Below are positions 8,398 through 9,410 of a DNA stretch of 9,410 bases, piece by piece. The notes beneath the pieces were generated by a model. The model made no database searches. It was not told where the DNA came from and saw nothing but the letters and a program-made list of their open reading frames with translations. Position numbers and translations under genes: made by a program. How positions within the stretch are numbered: position 1 is the stretch's first letter; each line of letters begins with the position of its first letter. The stretch spans positions 1 through 9,410 of the forward strand of contig CAYYWZ010000104.1 of NCBI GenBank assembly GCA_964475415.1. The letters are read 5' to 3'. The stretch is from CALCMJ01 sp964475415. GTDB taxonomy: Bacteria; Bacteroidota; Bacteroidia; Chitinophagales; Saprospiraceae.

Positions 8398-8400
8398 TTA
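8372..8400. promoter_or_regulatory. Candidate repressor operator: 10-bp inverted repeat, 9-bp spacer
   Basis: TAATTTGTTA at 8372-8381 and TAACAAATTA at 8391-8400 are exact reverse complements separated by 9 bp. The repeat reaches from the -33 element to the first bases of the -7 element of the receptor promoter, so a bound dimer would exclude RNA polymerase. Its place between a divergent DtxR/MntR-family gene and a transporter gene is the standard site for such an operator, and it could also control the regulator itself. It does not match the classical DtxR (TTAGG...CCTAA) or E. coli MntR boxes, so assigning it to this regulator rests on context. Confidence 0.55.
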
Positions 8401-8409
8401 TTTACAGAT

Positions 8410-8417
8410 TAGTTTTT
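8410..8417 (+). promoter_or_regulatory. Possible -7 element for the DtxR/MntR-family gene
   Basis: TAGTTTTT matches TAnnTTTG in all but the last base and lies 23 bp before the start codon at 8441. No TTG stands 17-23 bp upstream; that stretch is the right arm of the inverted repeat. The call is therefore weak. If correct, the operator at 8372-8400 would cover the -33 region of this promoter too, allowing self-regulation. Confidence 0.3.
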
Positions 8418-8440
8418 ATATTGTGTAGATATACGATACT

Positions 8441-9091
8441 ATGCCTACTCAGACTAAAGAAAATTACCTTAAAGCGATCTATTTTTTGCAACTCAAAAAG
8501 CAGGAAGTAAGCATTACTGAACTAGGAAAGGTAATGGAGGTAAGTAAGCCTACGGTCAATAATATGATCAAGAAGCTTACAAAAAATGGATGGATCAAAT
8601 ATGTAAAGTATAAACCTATCAGCCTTACTACCAAGGGGAAAATACAAGCAGCACTTATCGTAAGAAAACATAGACTGACAGAAATGTTCTTGGTGCAGAT
8701 TATGGGTTTTGGCTGGGAAGAGGTCCATTCCATTGCGGAAGAGATGGAACATCTGAAGACCGAAAAGTTATTTGACCGGATGGATGAATTGTTAGGCTAT
8801 CCTACATCAGATCCTCATGGGTCACCTATTCCGAATAAGAAGGGTGTTTCTAAGCGTAAGCATTATCTGACGATGTCTAGTTTCAAGCAAGGAGACAAGG
8901 TGTCCTTACGTGCTGTAGGGGATAGCTCTGCCGAGTTATTAAAATTTCTTAATGAGAAAAACATTAAACTAGGAACAAAATTCAAGATTATTAAGGTAGA
9001 ACCATTTGACAAAACGATGATAGTGGATTATGGTAAACATCGAAAGATATCTATAAGTAATGAAGTATGTAAAAGACTACTAGTAGAATAG
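8441..9091 (+). CDS. DtxR/MntR-family metal-dependent transcriptional repressor
   Basis: A 216-residue cytoplasmic regulator that should bind DNA as a dimer when loaded with Mn(II) or Fe(II). Residues 1 to about 64 form the winged helix-turn-helix: ENYLKAIYFLQ, then VSITELGKVMEVSKPTVNNMIKKL and the wing ending SLTTKGK. Residues about 65-125 form the metal-binding dimerisation domain. Residues about 145-214 are a FeoA/SH3-like domain, a feature of the longer DtxR/IdeR form that Bacillus MntR lacks. Aligned by eye with Bacillus MntR, His77, Glu100, Glu103 and His104 (from RKHRLTE and VHSIAEEMEH) match the ligands His77, Glu99, Glu102 and His103. Glu100 stands where iron-type DtxR has Cys102, so this part resembles the manganese type. 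Two other MntR ligands, Asp8 and Glu11, are Asn8 and Lys11 here, so the metal preference is uncertain. It is divergent from the 771-residue receptor, its likely target. Confidence 0.92.
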   Translation: MPTQTKENYLKAIYFLQLKKQEVSITELGKVMEVSKPTVNNMIKKLTKNGWIKYVKYKPISLTTKGKIQAALIVRKHRLTEMFLVQIMGFGWEEVHSIAEEMEHLKTEKLFDRMDELLGYPTSDPHGSPIPNKKGVSKRKHYLTMSSFKQGDKVSLRAVGDSSAELLKFLNEKNIKLGTKFKIIKVEPFDKTMIVDYGKHRKISISNEVCKRLLVE

Positions 9092-9130
9092 TCTTAGGAT
9101 TGTAATTTTATGTTTTTCACAAACTATTCT
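9085..9130 (+). terminator. Weak stem overlapping the regulator stop codon
   Basis: AGAATAGT at 9085-9092 and ACTATTCT at 9123-9130 are exact 8-bp reverse complements around a 30-base loop; a short inner TTGT / ACAA pairing is possible. The left arm contains the TAG stop codon. The stem is AT-rich and no clear U-run follows, so an intrinsic terminator is only possible. It is the only pairing I can find between the regulator and the promoter of the next gene. Confidence 0.25.
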
Positions 9131-9151
9131 TATTTAGACTAATGCTAAATA
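9131..9151. promoter_or_regulatory. Candidate operator upstream of the Cys-rich peptide gene
   Basis: TATTTAG at 9131-9137 and CTAAATA at 9145-9151 are perfect 7-bp reverse complements with a 7-bp spacer. Inside it, TTAG-A-CTAA (9134-9142) is a second, overlapping symmetry. The repeat ends 12 bp before the -7 element at 9164-9171 and so covers the -33 region. The TTAG/CTAA half-sites resemble the general style of DtxR-type boxes, but the sequence differs from the repeat at 8372-8400, so I cannot say that one regulator binds both. Confidence 0.4.
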
Positions 9152-9171
9152 GTTAATATTTACTATATTTG
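9142..9171 (+). promoter_or_regulatory. Promoter for the 34-residue Cys/Lys-rich peptide
   Basis: TATATTTG at 9164-9171 matches the Bacteroidota -7 consensus TAnnTTTG in every fixed position. At the ideal 19-bp distance the -33 position (9142-9144) reads ATG instead of TTG, one mismatch. Transcription would start near 9177, giving a leader of about 50 nucleotides before the ATG at 9229. A separate promoter so close behind the regulator supports the small reading frame downstream as a real gene. Confidence 0.55.
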
Positions 9172-9228
9172 CATTGGACCTCATTTGTTAAAAAAGAAGC
9201 TTTAGCTCTGCAAAGTTATTCTATCCTT

Positions 9229-9333
9229 ATGGCAAGTAAATGTTGTAAAAAGAAGTGTTGCAAAAAGTATAAGAAAAAGGGCAAAGAAAACTGTAAGAAG
9301 TGCCCTAAAGTTTGCATTAAGTGTATTGCTTAA
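9229..9333 (+). CDS. Cys/Lys-rich micropeptide, 34 residues, metallothionein-like
   Basis: ATG at 9229 to TAA at 9331-9333 encodes 34 residues, of which 8 are Cys and 14 are Lys. The cysteines are regularly placed: CC at 5-6 and 10-11 (CCxxxCC), then C22xxC25xxxC29xxC32, two CxxC pairs separated by three residues. It begins MASKCCKKKCC and ends CPKVCIKCIA. There is no signal peptide or membrane segment, so it should stay in the cytoplasm. Eight thiols in this spacing could bind Zn, Cu, Cd or Fe in a small cluster, as metallothioneins do, and the strong positive charge would also allow contact with RNA or DNA. I cannot assign it to a named family. Support for its being real: a consensus -7 element upstream, an ordered Cys pattern that would not arise from non-coding AT-rich DNA, and a clean stop 9 bp before a convergent gene. 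It lies 137 bp after a metal-dependent regulator gene, which fits metal buffering or delivery, but that role is inferred. Confidence 0.7.
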   Translation: MASKCCKKKCCKKYKKKGKENCKKCPKVCIKCIA

Positions 9334-9342
9334 GGTAGTATT

Positions 9343-9410
9343 TTATCGTCCAAAGTCATCTTGTAGCCTTACGATATCTTCCTCATCTGATGGATTATCA
9401 GGATTTTCGT
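9343..9410 (-). CDS. C-terminal end of an unidentified protein (runs off right edge)
   Basis: On the minus strand one frame is open from the edge to a TAA at 9345-9343 and reads ENPDNPSDEEDIVRLQDDF then GR. The two other minus frames contain stops within these bases. The composition, an acidic Pro/Asp/Glu-rich linker followed by a short amphipathic end, looks like a genuine protein C-terminus. Only 21 residues are visible, so no product can be named. It is convergent with the Cys-rich peptide gene, with 9 bp between the two stop codons. Confidence 0.55.
   Translation of the reverse strand, partial: ENPDNPSDEEDIVRLQDDFGR

Noticed and set aside
8479..8752. Two minus-strand frames across the regulator gene
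   Set aside because: They are antisense to the helix-turn-helix and metal-site coding part of the DtxR/MntR-family gene, which has all expected domains. They are shadows.

Overview
The window looks like chromosome of a low-GC member of the Bacteroidota. Four things support this: a type IX secretion (T9SS) C-terminal sorting domain with the usual FPNP motif, two large TonB-dependent outer-membrane proteins that each start with a carboxypeptidase-regulatory-like domain, promoters of the Bacteroidota TTG / TAnnTTTG type, and weak or absent Shine-Dalgarno sequences. I cannot place it below phylum level with confidence.

Layout. (1) 1-1000, minus strand: the N-terminal part of a secreted repeat protein that runs off the left edge. 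It has a signal peptide, then about 95-residue, six-cysteine modules that alternate in an A-B-A-B pattern. (2) 1250-2167, plus strand: a secreted protein of unknown function with a T9SS type A sorting tail. It is divergent from (1) and convergent with (3). (3) 2185-3345, minus: a complete short-chain-type acyl-CoA dehydrogenase. (4) 3535-5901 and 6030-8345, both minus: two TonB-dependent receptor family proteins, 788 and 771 residues. (5) 8441-9091, plus: a DtxR/MntR-family metal-dependent repressor, divergent from the 771-residue receptor. (6) 9229-9333, plus: an unusual 34-residue Cys/Lys-rich peptide with its own well-placed -7 element. (7) 9343-9410, minus: the acidic C-terminal tail of a gene that runs off the right edge.

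The most coherent unit is the right half. The 95-bp gap between the repressor and the 771-residue receptor holds a perfect 10-bp inverted repeat with a 9-bp spacer. It lies across a consensus Bacteroidota promoter reading towards the receptor. This is what a metal-responsive repressor operator would look like, and it suggests that the receptor, and possibly the second receptor behind it, takes up a metal complex. The Cys-rich micropeptide just downstream of the repressor has a different perfect inverted repeat upstream of its -7 element. It could be a metal-binding (metallothionein-like) partner. That functional link is inference; the sequence shows only the architecture, motifs and promoter signals.

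The left half holds surface or secreted proteins with no recognised function and a housekeeping fatty-acid or amino-acid catabolic enzyme. I see no tRNA, rRNA, CRISPR array, insertion sequence or phage gene in the window.
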